A stretch of 64,000 nt of DNA from Cristatella mucedo (Eukaryota > Bryozoa > Phylactolaemata > Cristatellidae). Location: NCBI GenBank assembly GCA_009760855.2, contig WPIO01000253.1:1-64000 (forward strand). Reading direction: 5' to 3'. A program made the position numbers and the translations under genes. The notes beneath the pieces were generated by a model. The model was not told where the DNA came from and ran no database searches. It worked only from the letters and a program-made list of their open reading frames with translations. Below, in pieces: positions 36,738 to 48,640 of this stretch (its first letter is position 1; each line of letters opens with the position of its first letter).

Positions 36738-36988
36738 GTGTTTTGCATTTTCACCATTGGCGGTGTTTAGGGACATATCTGTATAGCATTGCCACAGGGA
36801 AGCATGTCCATAAGTGCATTCAAAGCGGCTCTTGATTTACTTGCTCTTTCTCGGAGCACTGCTTGTTGCAGGTGAGAAGGTACGACTGCCCTCAGACTTG
36901 AATCTGAATTATAAACAGATTCGTTCAGCATTGGTTGCATAATCTATGCTGCCTAAATGATTAGATTAAGAAAGGCAGGCGGTACGAT

Positions 36989-37776
36989 TGTTCCGCCCTG
37001 CTGGCCTTGGCCGAATTTTAGGGCAAACTAGAGCTGTTTGGCGGCGGGCAAGAACTCCTTTGTCCTTAGGCAGTGAGCCAGAGAGGAGCGTAAGTGCGGT
37101 TAGAGAGCAAAAGCTTAAGAGCGAGCCAGGAAGCTCTGAGACCAGCGGTGGCGACTCCGCCTTTAGAATTGGTCCAATACCAGCGGAAGCTGTAGACGTA
37201 GTTGGCGTGTGTGGAGTCCTAGTTCTTCGGTTAGGATTTAGGCTCCGGTTCGCGCTCCATCTATTTGGGTTGTTCCCCACTATTAACGTAAGTAGCTTCT
37301 GTGTGGAGACGTATTCCCTCTGTAAGAGTGTTGGTGCTGCTGAGTACGTACGAGAAGTGTGGAAATAAAACTCAGCTCGACGCACGGCGACTTTGTGCGT
37401 TTGCGATTAACACTCAGTAAAATCCCTACTTTGTGTGTCTCGCTTTCCAATTCACGCAGCGGACTCACGATCCTCTTTAGTAACGGTAAGCAGGTCAGCG
37501 CCAGAAACGCGCGTTTCGCGGAGGCCAGTTTATTGAATAAATAAATAAAATTCATTTGTATAGCGCCCCAAGAGAACTTAATCTCTATTCAGGCGCTTTA
37601 CATATGCCTCGGGGCTCGAGCCCACGACCTCAGCCAGACCTTGGCCGGGGCGAGCGCCATAACCGCTGGCCCAATCCAGCTCGAGCGTTCGCGCCCACCG
37701 AACGGCATTAGGCGCTATGGTACGCCGCTAGGTAAGCGGCAGGTCAAGCCTACTACGCCGAGCCTTCGGCGTTGCA
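36989..37776 (+). repeat. Solo LTR with near-perfect 4-bp target duplication
   Basis: Starts TGTTCCGCC and ends GGCGTTGCA. It is flanked by CGAT (36985-36988) and TGAT (37777-37780); the difference is a C-to-T at a CpG. AATAAAACTCAGCTCG near 37365 fits a polyadenylation signal region. The long plus-strand open frame at 36988-37368 is in LTR sequence and has no known domain. A SINE sits inside it at 37536-37690. Confidence 0.7.
37536..37690 (-). repeat. SINE family T inside the solo LTR
   Basis: On the minus strand: tRNA-like head (GCGGTTATGGCGCTCGCC, B box GTCGTGGGCTCGAGCCC), then AAAGCGCCTGAATAGAGATT and AAGTTCTCTTGGGGCGC, close to the LINE A 3' end, then an AAT/TTTA-rich tail. It interrupts the LTR block that is continuous at 8400-8640. 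Confidence 0.75.
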
Positions 37777-37849
37777 TGATGCTTAACCTTGTGGGGTAAT
37801 AGACCTGATAGGTTTGCTAGAGCTAAAGTTTGCTAGAGGTAAAGTTCGC

Positions 37850-38003
37850 CGAGCTGGTTTTGCCCAATTGTTAAGAAGCTTACCTCGTTTAAGGTCTTGC
37901 CAAGGTCAAGGGCTTGAGCCCGGTGGAATATGAGCAGTGCCTGAATAGAGAGTGCGTTCGCTTAGGGCACTATGCAAACGAATTATATTTAAATAATAAA
38001 GGG
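37850..38003 (+). repeat. SINE family T within repeat E
   Basis: Same SINE as at 15890-16035 at the homologous site of repeat E, so it predates the duplication or is part of the repeat unit. Confidence 0.65.
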
Positions 38004-38204
38004 ATCACAAAGTGAGTGACAAAAAGCAAGCTGAAAAGATGTTCTCTCCGGTAATTGTGACTGTTAGTGACTTGTTTAAACTTCGATGGGTTCCAATAAT
38101 GGCTTAGCTAGGTGTAAGCCCCTAGAATGGAGTTATTGCTCGAGGCTCTACGACAGAGTTGTTTCCTGCTGAGCAGTTCTTACGTGCTCTAAAACTGAGT
38201 CAGG

Positions 38205-39320
38205 CCGGCTCTGTGTTACAATTCTATTTCAATAAAGATGTACGACGCGGGTATTTGCAATTGTTGTCGGGCTAGCTGTGGTACACGTGTTCTTAATTAC
38301 AGCAAATTGAAGCTTACTGGTTAATGCTTTAAGGAACTCTGTTTAATGCACTCCAGAGTCAGTGAAACTCACCGCTCAGACAAAAGCTTCTCAGAGCCGG
38401 AAATTCGCTCACTTCCGGAATTTGGTTGGGTCAACAACTCCGTCCGGGCAACTGCCCGTTAACTATCCGTTGGGGCAACTGTACGTTTTCCCTAGACGAT
38501 TCGTAATAATAATAATAATAATAATATTGCACTTCGTAAGGCTTCTCTATACCGCCTCATCACGGGTTACTCTACAATCGGTTTCTAGTCGGTAAAATTC
38601 AGGAAGAGCGAATAGTACATATTTCGGCAGTCCAAATACGGCCGATCTCACGCGGCCGTTACGATAACCCAAGGATAACTTTGCAAAGCGACGTAACGAG
38701 GAGAGCTATGGGCTGAGGAGCACGATTTGTGCGGGCGAGGGGGAAAGGGTTGGTACGTTCCGGACGAGGGGATCGCGATGAGGACTCGCACTTTGGCAAG
38801 GCATGGCGTCTTACTATGACGTTGCCTTGAACCTATGACCCACGTTCCTATTTGCTGGAGGGCAGCTGGGGATTTCCCTACGAAACGTGGTTCGCTGCCA
38901 TCCGTAGCCTTCAGAAGATTCGTAGTCCCATAAGCAACAGCAGCACATATCGGCGAGCGTGGCTTGAGCGCTACGGACTCTGATGAGTCTCAGTGTTTGT
39001 TACAGGTGACTCTGGTCCGCACTGTCTGCAGCTTTAATAAGATCCGTGGAGCTGAGCGTTGCGGGTATTGAAGAGAGAGTTTTGAGCGACCAGACAGGCT
39101 CCGAAGAAAAACAAGTGAGTTTTGAAGGCACTGCTTGCTATACGCCTGAGCCAGCCACGACCTCTTTGTGGCTGCATAGCAAGTTTAATTAGCGGCTTCC
39201 GGGAAGGATGCATGAGTTGAGAGCGACTGATCACCTTCTTATCTTTTTTTTTTGGTGTAGTTATCGTGCAGTTAGCCGATGGTTAGTGGAGCCGGCTGCG
39301 CGGGTCGCTGGGAGTTGGAG
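38205..39320 (+). repeat. Repeat family D, copy 2
   Basis: Direct repeat of 32620-33720, with an added ATA microsatellite and tail-like text at 38503-38530. Confidence 0.65.
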
Positions 39321-39339
39321 TAAAATAGTTTCAGTTAGC

Positions 39340-39485
39340 ACTAAGTAGGTCAGCGCCAGAAACACTCGTTTCGTGGCGGCCTGCTTATTTCGCGTAAGCC
39401 GCACCGAACGGCACTGGGCGCTAGATTAAGCCGCTCGGTAGGCGGCAGGTTAGGCCTACTCCGCCAAGCCTTCGGCGTTAAAAAA
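39340..39485 (+). repeat. Fragment of the 36989-type LTR
   Basis: GTCAGCGCCAGAAACACTCG and the terminal CGCCAAGCCTTCGGCGTTA match the end of the solo LTR, without the internal SINE. Confidence 0.65.
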
Positions 39486-39878
39486 CCATGCAGCTAGGCT
39501 TGTCTGTCGTGAGCATTGCAGTTGACACCTCACATCACTTCTCGCCTACCTAAACTGGCTCCCAGTCGAGCAACTCATCAACTTCAAGCTTTTGTTATTC
39601 ACTTTTAGTGACCTCATTTTGTTACTCTGGCTTCAGCCTACCTATCAGATGTACTTCCATAAAAATCTAAACTTTTTACAGCCGCTTTTCGGAATCTAAA
39701 TATATACCCAGACGTCATGCAAAATGAAAATCCTTTGGAGGATGCGTCATTAGTTCGTACGCTCCCAAAGCCTGGAACTCACTTCCGGCTTGCGTCACGG
39801 CATACTCTGACTCGACAGCATTTAAAAAGAAATGCAAAACGCACCTACTTAGGACAGCATTTAGTGGGTCCCTTTGAT
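39486..39878 (+). mobile_element. LINE A C-terminal fragment
   Basis: Divergent plus-strand LINE A (GCAGCTAGGCTTGTCTGTCG to GACAGCATTTAGTGGGTCCC), abutting the tail of a family B element. Confidence 0.65.
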
Positions 39879-40328
39879 TTGATCTTTATCTATTGTATTG
39901 TATTGTATCTCGGTTTGTAACACCACAAAGTCATAAAGACTATGTGGGTGTTACGCAGAAGAGTTTTGTATAGTGCAATCACAGCCTAAGCGGCTTTTAG
40001 TTCGCATTTGGTAGCCAACAGACTTCATCACACAGAACAAAGAGAAACTAGAAAGCATATAAGAGTCAGGAGAGCAGTTGAGGTAGTGAGTAGCATGGAA
40101 GTAGCAGCTCAGGACCGCTGAAAGGATGAGCTATAGTCGGCAGCTGAAGAGCAGTTGAGTTGTCGCTGCGTAAGAATTGTAGACGCGAATTCCAAAGTCT
40201 AGGACCTGCTGAGCTCAAGCTTCTGTTGCCAACGGTCTTCCTAATAGGACCGGAGGGCACGAAGAGGCTGAAACTGATGCAGCAGTTCAGATAGGTACGA
40301 AGGAGCCAAGACGTGGTGGGCTTTGTGG

Positions 40329-41604
40329 TGTTACGTTACCGTGCCCGTCTGCAGCAGTGCCAGTGAAGTCTCACGGAGGCACGAAGACACGAGCCGGCGA
40401 ACGTGACTCTCGTCTTTATTCCCCTAGCCAGTACATATACAAGTTAGGGGCAGACTCTCCACAGATAAGGGAGAGCATCTGTGGTGAGCCACTGTGGTGG
40501 GCCACATGCAGAGGCTGCACTGAGTCAATTGATCAACCACCTGCTGCAGGTGGGGCATATATTAGTGGCCGAGAAGCAACAGGCTCACAAAACATTCCTT
40601 CCCCCATTGAATGTCAAAAAACCACATAGTCCGCTAGCCTGACAGGGGAGGGGCGGCACTTGTGGCTCGAAACTCGTGCAGGCTACGTGACCGCCACTGG
40701 CAGGAGGCTCAAGTCAGCTCTGCCCCTCCCAAGGAGCCTGTCGTATATGCTGGCCACCTTTAAGCAAAGGTAGGGCACCGCTCCCACTGTCTGGCAGTTT
40801 CCGCAGGTCACCTCCGTGCAAGCCCCAATGGCCGGTCGCATGTGCTCGTCGTCGGCCGATCCCCCCCTTCGAAAACCACTGCGGCTCATGATGGCCTCAC
40901 CATTCTCGGAGTTCAACTCCGCCTAGTCAATCTCGAGGTTGTGCTGCTCTGAGCTAAGCACCGAGACGCTCTCGCAGGTGGACGCTCTCGCTCTTCGCCG
41001 CCGCAACGCTCACGCTGTCGTGTTTTACCGCAGCGAAGCTCTCGCTGCTTCGCTCCTGGGCAACCTCGTCGCAGGCTATTGTCGCTTTGCTGTATACTGC
41101 TATCTCGCGGTGCTCCTTAGCGCTCTGTGCAAAAAAGCTCGTGTGGGTGCTCTACACCACCGAGACGCTCTTGGGTCCGCTCTCCCCGGCCGCTGAGATG
41201 CTCTCCGCCGCTACGACGCTCGCGCTGCTGCGCTTGGCGGCCAAGACGTCGCTCTCACGGATGCATGTTGCTGCTGCTTCGACGCTCATGCTGCTGCACT
41301 TCGCAGCCATGGCGTGACTCTCATGGGCTGCCTGGGCCTAGTCACCGGATACTTCCGCCTCGCCGCTTACCGCAATCTCGCGGTGCTCCTCTGCACTCTG
41401 GGTCGAGATGCTTGTGCGGATGCTCTAAACTACGAAGAAGCTCTCGTCACTGAGCTCCGCTTCCAAGACGTCGCTCTCTCGGGCATTCTTTGCCGCCGAG
41501 ATGCCCTCCGCTGCTGCGACGCTACACTGAGTCAATTGCTCAACCACCTACTGTAGGTGGGGCATATATTAGTGGCCGAGAAGCAACAGGTTCACACAAA
41601 ATCA
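40329..41604 (-). mobile_element. Small deleted LTR retrotransposon inside LINE B
   Basis: The plus-strand left part (40329-40594, TGTTACGTTACC...CACAAAACA) behaves as a minus-strand 3' LTR: it has AATAAAGACGAGAG on the minus strand and a purine tract GGGGGAAGGAA just inside it (40595-40605). The first 75 bases of the matching 5' LTR remain at about 41529-41604 (CAATTGCTCAACCACCTACT, GGGGCATATATTAGTGGCCG). The interior codes, on the minus strand, for a broken Ser/Glu/Ala-rich repetitive protein and no polymerase. Confidence 0.6.
40683..41528 (-). pseudogene. Repetitive Ser/Glu/Ala-rich protein remnant of the LTR element
   Basis: The minus-strand frame, crossed by several stops, contains two diverged units (one with TQSAEEHREIAVSGE, one with AQSAKEHREIAVYS), suggesting an internal tandem duplication of roughly 300 bases. 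The last part (40916-40683) has a Cys pair (CTEVTCGNC) and a basic start. It may be a gag-like protein of a non-autonomous element; no known domain was recognised. Confidence 0.4.
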
Positions 41605-41824
41605 AGTCAGCATAAGAACGTTGCTCTGTATCCGTTGCTCAATCGGCATCTCTCCTAGCTCTTTTAGCAAAGGAGACACGTGCTCATACCTCTGGGACTG
41701 GAAGACTAGCCTTGCAGGCACATTCACAGTAAATTGCAGTGGCATAGTTTCTTTCTTTGGTAGCCCAACCACAAAGAAATTAAAATTAACCAAGCCGAGG
41801 CAGAACTAAGGAGCTAATTAACTT

Positions 41825-42484
41825 TGTAGCCGAGTTCACGGGTGCTAGCCTATTCCCACTAGAGCCCCCTACTATCTATGTCCGTTGTCGGTCTTCATGC
41901 GGAGCCCTCCGGCAAAAGCGATTCACGGATGATTGACCGGGAACGAAACACTTTATATAATACATACGCATGCGCTATACAAAGGGGGGAATAGACAAGT
42001 CTACAGGGGAAGGTGCTACGCACGGTAAACTACGGGGGCGCGAGACGACGCCGCAAGAGCGAACGGACGTGTTAGTTGGTCAGTCGGCTTCAGCAGTACT
42101 GCCGTTGTACCGACTCCGAATCCAACAGTACGAGCGAACACCATAGAAAATCCGGCTAGCCGAGTAACTGCTTGGCTAGTCGGAGTCGACGTCCATTACA
42201 GTCGAGAGCTTCCGCCGAAAGACGCCAACACACGGGGGGGGGGAGGTCACGAACAAGCTACACGAGGAACGCGGAATGTACAAATCAAAACTATCCAGGT
42301 GCATACCTCAGCGAGACATGGAGCCTCCAACACCACAACTTACTCGACCAACTTCTCCTACCCAAGAGTTTCGGCGACCTCCCGTCACCTCACATTGTTC
42401 CATGCCGTAGTTCCAACCCCGGCCTAGCCCCTGACCCTCTGTACAGCCGTCCGGTATCAGCCAACCGAACCTAGCCTGTGTACA
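41825..42484. repeat. Solo LTR with perfect ACTT target duplication
   Basis: TGTAGCCGAG...CTGTGTACA, 660 bases, flanked by ACTT at 41821-41824 and 42485-42488. LINE B continues on both sides, so the empty site is known. It is a different LTR family from the one at 36989. It contains a run of ten or more G near 42233. Confidence 0.8.
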
Positions 42485-43699
42485 ACTTTTCTTTTCCAGC
42501 CGCTGTGGAAAATAGCTCCGAATTTTGGACTGGGATCGGATGTGATGGCTATCTGTAGAAGCAGTCTTCTGAATGAAGCATTTAAACTTTAGGCAGCTGT
42601 TGAAAACGACACCCAAATTTTGAGCACGTGGTGATGGTCGCACTACAGCATCATTTATTAGAAGAGCAAAGCCTTTTAATCCAGCCACACGCTAAGGGTG
42701 TCCTATGAGCAGCAGTTCAGTTCTATTGTCATTAAGTTTCAAAACGTTGTTCGACATCCAGGATCGAATGTCGGCAAGGCAAGCATTCAGTTTCTCAGTT
42801 GCTGCAGCAGATTCAGACGGTTTGAAGGACAAATACACCTGAGTATCGTCAGCATAAAAGTGATATCCTATTCCATAGGCCGAAATCACTTTTTGAGTAT
42901 AAATAAAGAATAGCAAGGGACCGAGTGCAGACCCTTGAGAGACTCCACAGGTGACCGGTAGCTTGGGTGAGACCTGACCCCCAAACGACACGGTTTGAAC
43001 ACGATCAGACAAGTGCGATTTAAACGACGATAGTGCTTCGTCTGCCAGTCCGATCGTTGTTTTCGGGCGTTCAAGTAGAACGTAATGATCAATGGTGTCG
43101 AAGGCAGGTGAAAGCTCTACCAGAGCTAGGGCAGTGACATTTCCGTCATCGTTGCCACGCATAATGTTATTATTAACACGGAGGAGAGCAGTTTCAGTCA
43201 AGTTCTTCCTCTTGAACCCCGATTGAAATGCTTCTGACATTTTATTCTTTTCAATATGTTGAACCAGCGGCTCAGGAACAATTTTTTCAAGAATCTTTGA
43301 CAAGAAAGGAAGAAGGGAAACTGGAAGATATTTTGCAAGGACCTCTGTATCTAATCCAGGCTTTTAAGTATAGATCTAACGATTGCCGATTTGAAGGACT
43401 TGGGTAAGACCCATTTTACCAAAGAAGCATTAAAAATCTCGGTTACGGTAGGACTAAGTTGATCCGCCAGTGAAGACCACAGAGATGATGATATAGGGTT
43501 TTCAGGAGACGAACACTTTTTGCTAGACCTTATTAAGGTAGCCACATCGCATGCAGGAACCTCGGAAAACCATTTAAAGTAGATCACAGGTTGTGGTACC
43601 ACAATTGCTTTAGTCGGAGGGGCTTTATGGAGGCACGATTGTGCACAATTTAAAGAAGACTGAAAACTTTTCGGCTGAGCCCTTATTATCTGGGGAGTC

Positions 43700-43985
43700 A
43701 GACCTCTCAGCTTTGGCCAGTAAAAGGTTTACCGTCTTATAATATGCTTATGCATACGGATATACATGCTGCCAGTAAGTACAAGTATGTACATGCTGCC
43801 AGTAAGTAAACCTGCATGCCGACCGTGAGCATGTCACCCCTAATGTTATGTTATTCAAGTTGTTTATTGAGCATGCTTCCACTAACCAGTCGATCGTCCT
43901 TCCTATGTAAAATGCAAAGTGCCAATAAAGAGATTGAGTTATCTGAGGGTGCTATATAAAATTTATTATTATTATTAGTAATATT
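43700..43985 (+). mobile_element. LINE A 3'-end fragment
   Basis: Diverged 3' end with GCATGTCACCCCTAATGTTA, AAGAGATTGAGTTATCTGAG and a TTATTATTATTA tail at 43962-43976. Confidence 0.7.
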
Positions 43986-45649
43986 TGTGCTATAATTATA
44001 AAAAAACAATGGAACAGCTTGATTCTTGGATACAGGTCAACAACGTGTTAGACTAGCTGGACGCTGGATCTATGCAATCAGATTTCGGAGAGCTGCATTC
44101 GTCATCGCACTTGCATGTTCGTTAGATGATTAGTATCGCTGCTTCGGTTTACCGGGTGTTTGAATATGAGTTGGATAGGTGGTTTCGGTTAAAGCTTGCT
44201 GTTGCACACTATTATTATTGTGAGCTGCTAAAAAGCGAACGTACCAGATTGAGCTGGTATTTGTGATTTCAAGCTTACCTTTGATCATGGGTTTGAGGCA
44301 CACTGGTTATCTCTTGCAGCAAGTTCCGTGGTGTTGTATTCCGGCCGGACTACTTAACTAACTAGACGAACTTTCAAAGTATTCCATCCATGATTTCTGT
44401 GGTTATATTAGCGTTGTAAAATCGTGGAGACAGCAGACTTGTTCTCAATCGGTCAGATTAAGCGTTGAAAAAGCGATCGTATTTGCGTAGCTGTTGTTTA
44501 AGGTTTGCCAATTTGTTTTATTGGCTTTCCGTTCTAGAGGCATACTTGGACTTTTAACTTTGCCCGTCTAAAATTGGTATGGTTAGGATTAAACCCTCAG
44601 CAACTCACGTGTCTTTGTAGGAATGACGGCATCCATGCTTAGTCCGTGCTTCTACTAATAAGTTGCGATTGGAGCCTGGCTAACAGTAGCTCGTCGGTAT
44701 TTTCTTATTTATTTATATAATGATCGCGTGATTCTTTGATTAGCCGTGCAAAATAGGTCTTGAGTCCAGCTATTGGGAGTGGATGTTGCAAGTTTTGTTT
44801 GTATTGTGAGATAATTCGATAATTGATATTAAGATAATTTGCTTCATATCATAGTTAGCAATTATAATAACTATAATTATAGCAATTTATGTTTGTGATA
44901 TTTCGTTATGATCGCAACTTAAAATTTGGACTTTTGGAACAAATAATAACAAGTAAATAAGCGTGCCGCTCTCTCTGTATTGAGCATAGGAGCAACATAC
45001 CGTGGGCAGTTTGCACCAATCTGGAGCTGAGCAACGGGCTTCTAGCCAACTCCTGAGGTCGCTGCTTGAGATGAATCTCGTTGGTCCATCGTAGCATTGA
45101 AACAGCAGTCATGCGTTAGATTAAAGAATCTGATTGGTCGTTTGGTATCTCGCTTGTGTTGGTAAGGAAATGATGATGTTATTGACCCTCTCGAGTTAGC
45201 TCGTTGACGGAGCCTGAGAGTCACCACTCTCTGATCGTTGACAAGTGGCATTCACTCAGAGGCGAATTCTTCGTTGGTCCAGCAGAATAAAATATGACAT
45301 GTAATGTGGTCGAGCGTAAGATTATAGTAGAAAAGCACAAGTCTTTGGCCGAGGCACGCTTTCTCTACAAGTACGATATGCATGGCTCAGATGGACTTTT
45401 AAAAATAGTAATTTAAAGGGTAGATTAAGTTATAGAGCTTCACCGAGATGGAAACAAGTACTGGTTCACCGATCAAAAAACTATTTATAAAGTGGATGAA
45501 GTGCCATAGAGTCTGCCACTCGCTTGCAACGGGCAAAAAAGATGAACTTTTTGCAGGATTCTAACGAGAGTCGTGAGAGTATGAGCTTCTGACCTCTGAG
45601 GGTAATCACCTCGAGACGAGAGAAATACTACTACTAATAACAAGGATGC
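43986..45649. other. Unassigned region
   Basis: AT-rich; an imperfect palindrome of AATTATAATAACTATAATTA lies near 44862-44883. Minus-strand open frames at 45112-44906, 45251-45042 and 45745-45485 have no recognisable domain. Confidence 0.4.
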
Positions 45650-46230
45650 ACTTGATAAAGCATCTCTCAGATATACTACCCCATCAGGCCAAGTATCGTA
45701 CCACCCACTTTTTGGAATCCAACAGTCTACAAATACCCCGTACAAACCTCAAATCCTTTGGAGACCGTGCATTTAGTTCGTATGCTCCCAAAGCATGGAA
45801 CTCCCCTCCCGACCTGCGTCAGAACATCCCCTGACCTGACCACATTTAAAAACAATTTAAAAACACACCTATTTAGGACAGCATTTAGTGGGTCCCTGTG
45901 ATTCGTCCTTCATGTGCTTACGCGTGCTGACACTGTGCATGCTGCCAGTAACCACAGTTGCATGCTGACCCTGTGCATGTCACCCCTAACCATGTCATTC
46001 ATTTTGTTTGTTTATCAAGAATGATCTTACTCACCGTTCAATTGCATTTTCCTTTGCAGAAAATTTAAAGCGCCTAGAGAGAGAGAGAGTAAGTTCTCTG
46101 GGGGCGCTTTATCAAGGGTATTATTATTATTATTACCCTCAGAGAACTCAATCTCTTTCTAGGTGCTTTACATTTGCGGCAAAGGGAAACGAGATTGAAT
46201 GTTGAGTAATATCATGCTTAATAAACAACA
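45650..46230. mobile_element. Two LINE A 3' ends in tail-to-tail arrangement
   Basis: 45655-46135 is a plus-strand LINE A end (HLSDILPHQAKYRTTHFLES... to the hairpin and a TATTATTATTATTA tail). 46135-46230 is a minus-strand LINE A hairpin and upstream bases. The two share the ATT tail, so the pair forms a large imperfect inverted repeat. Confidence 0.75.
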
Positions 46231-47939
46231 GTATATCATTATATTATTTAAATTATATTATTACTGTATTTTATTATTTTAATTATTATAATTTTTAAAA
46301 TCATTGTGCGTCATTGTGCAACGTTGTGCACTTTGAGTTGATTCATTTCCGTACAAACAGATGCAACTTGTGGTGTCTAACTCTTCACATAGCCCACGAC
46401 TAAACCTGCAGGCCATTTAGAAAAGCCTTGCGATGACACGCCTACCCCCTATCCAAGAGTACTGCGTAGGACCACTAAGAGATGCTGGTTGTACACGTTA
46501 GACCAAGACAGGATTGTCGTGCTCCCATTTTTCATGATGACACTAGCCATAATTGTTAGGTTTGCCGGTCCACATGAGCTCAAGCTTCGCCAGTGCTACC
46601 CTAAAAACACTTACGGCTGTAGTGAGACAAAAAATAAATACTTTTGGTTCCGTTTGGCGGGTCAGTTTACGAAGGGCTTAGCAACGAAAATCCTCAAACC
46701 AATCTTGGCCTCTGGGAGCCGGGAATCACCTGCAAAGCGATGAGAGGCGGGGCTGATTGGAGTACTTGGGTAAATCGCTTCCCTCGTCAAGCTCGGTCCC
46801 ATCTGGCGATTGCCTTTATAAAAAACTGAAGGAGAGCCTTAGCCTCATGCGGAAGCAGAACTGTTAGAGACAATCTTCACCTTCTGGACCTGCACAAATG
46901 AAGAGACGTGGATTATAAAACGAGCAAAACTCGCTGCACTGTCCAGGAGCAGGACAAGAAACAAAGCCTGTTTGCTTGGTTGTACGAGCCCAATTATAGG
47001 CTGACCTAGCTGGTGAGTCGACCCTATTGACGGGCCATTTTGCAAATGTATTCTAATGCGGTAAAACCATGACATGAGAAAAGTAAGTTCCGATTTTTAT
47101 TTGGATAAAAATTGTGCTACCTTCGAGTTTCGGTGGTGCCACGCTGATTTCTTCACTGTTTGCCTTTCTCGCCGTTTGGACCAATTAAGTACATATTGCA
47201 AGTGCTTCTATCTCTTATTTTGGATCAATCGGCATAAGAGTTCAATATATTATCAATAGTAATAATATATAATAATTTACCATCGTCTTTTTTTGATTTA
47301 TATTATATTTCTAATTGTGAGAGAGCTTTTCCATTCGCATCTACGCATAGGCTTGCTTCGCATTTAAAAATGCCACCTAACGAAACAGCAGTGACTGCAG
47401 CTTCGAGACTGTGATTCTATTGATTTTCAGTTCCATTTTTTCTTAAACCAAGATACTTAATTTTTTCTTCACAAACATTGAATGTATGTAAATTCACAAG
47501 GATCCCTGACCGATATGTCAGCGTTGCTCAGTGAATCAGTTGACTTCCAGCAATGCCACGCAATGACATCTACAAGGGGTTCGCGCGTGAGCGCCATAAT
47601 ATATAGGTTGTCAAACACCATATCTAAATTACCGAAATTTATACCCAGACGTTTTGATATGCGTCATAATCTGCTTTCTTTGAAGATAATTGCTTAGAGG
47701 CTTTGCTTTGTAGGGCAGTTTATTTGACCACTGTTAAGCTTGCGTAGAAGTTGGATTTAGCTATTGGAAAGCTCCGCCGCTCTTTGCCGCTCGCCGCACC
47801 GAAAGTTTGCATATCCTCTGCCACCTTGCACGAGCCATACAAGCTGCATGGGTTTACGACGATCCTTGAGCTGGTCTCGACATTTTTAAAATCCACAAAC
47901 GTTCAGAGAATGAGTCCATATTGAGCATATTCCTAGGCA
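46231..47939. other. Unassigned region
   Basis: 46240-46300 is almost pure A/T. Other frames are short with no recognisable domain. Confidence 0.4.
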
Positions 47940-48500
47940 CCCTTATGCAAGAAATAGTGTGAGGGTGGGGGGAGGCTCGTGGGTGCGCGATGGCGGCGCG
48001 ACGAGGAGCGAAGCGCCCTCAAGCGAGTCGTTACGTTGTCGACGACGGCTGTAATTTATCGCATACAGGCAACATAAGCGAGTGAGCGTAGATACTGATG
48101 TAGAAGCCGTCGTGCGTGCTGTTCTGGAGCACGCCGTGTTAAGAGAGAAGAGGGTGGATAGCGCGAGTACGTGCCGACGCGCAGGGCAGGAAGTGAATTG
48201 CGAGTTGAAGAACGCGTCACGTGCCGGAGCGCACCCGTTGGACTGACGGAGCGTCGGCTGGGGGCGGAACCACGGGACGGCGACGACGCTCATACGTAGG
48301 CTCCCCTACTCTAGTCACGCGGTGTGAGTCAAGCGTCGTTACGCCAAGCAACGTTACGCCAAGCAACGTTACGCCTTCTCCTTGACAATCCCTCAGAGGC
48401 AAATTCTCACCAGGCCGTCGTGACGTCGGCAAGAGCCGCCGTACATCTTTGTTTATGAGGGCGGCCAACTAGTTCGATTTGAGCGTGTTTCGAGCGATGC
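47940..48500. repeat. GC-rich block related to repeat family C
   Basis: GTAGATACTGATGTAGAAGC, TTCTGGAGCACGCCG and AGGGTGGATAGCGCG parallel the family C text near 10330-10430. Inside it a 17-base unit (CGTTACGCCAAGCAA core) is repeated 2.5 times at 48333-48375. Minus-strand open frames here are probably compositional. Confidence 0.45.
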
Positions 48501-48640
48501 CAAAACAAGGAGTTGGTTTAAGGAGAAATATCTCGTCTTCTAGGGGATAAAAGAGAAGGGGCTGCGTTAGGTTTGAACTGGCTCGGTACGCCATGAGCAG
48601 TTTTAGCACAACTGACCGGCCGCCTTGACAGGAAATGGCA

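Larger units (their letters stand above)
36938..38080 (+). repeat. Repeat family E, copy 2, split by a solo LTR
   Basis: 36938-36988 and 37777-38080 together match the unbroken copy at 15765-16112. The break falls inside GGTACGATGCTTA and is filled by the LTR 36989-37776. Confidence 0.75.
39880..43620 (-). mobile_element. LINE B copy broken by two LTR insertions
   Basis: LINE B pieces 39880-40328, 41605-41824 and 42489-43620 are consecutive in the family and share orientation, so they are one copy. The last piece carries the best RT in the window: 43303-42692 contains SKILEKIVPEPL, AFDTIDHYVLLE, GVSQGSALGPLLFFIYT and an intact YHFYADDTQ catalytic block. Upstream 43602-43351 is the pre-RT segment. 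The 3' tail at about 39885-39900 is TATTG-rich. It is disrupted and inactive. Confidence 0.8.

Noticed and set aside
43986-45649. A palindromic AT-rich origin near 44.87 kb
   Set aside because: The palindrome is short and lies in generally AT-rich DNA; nothing else supports an origin.
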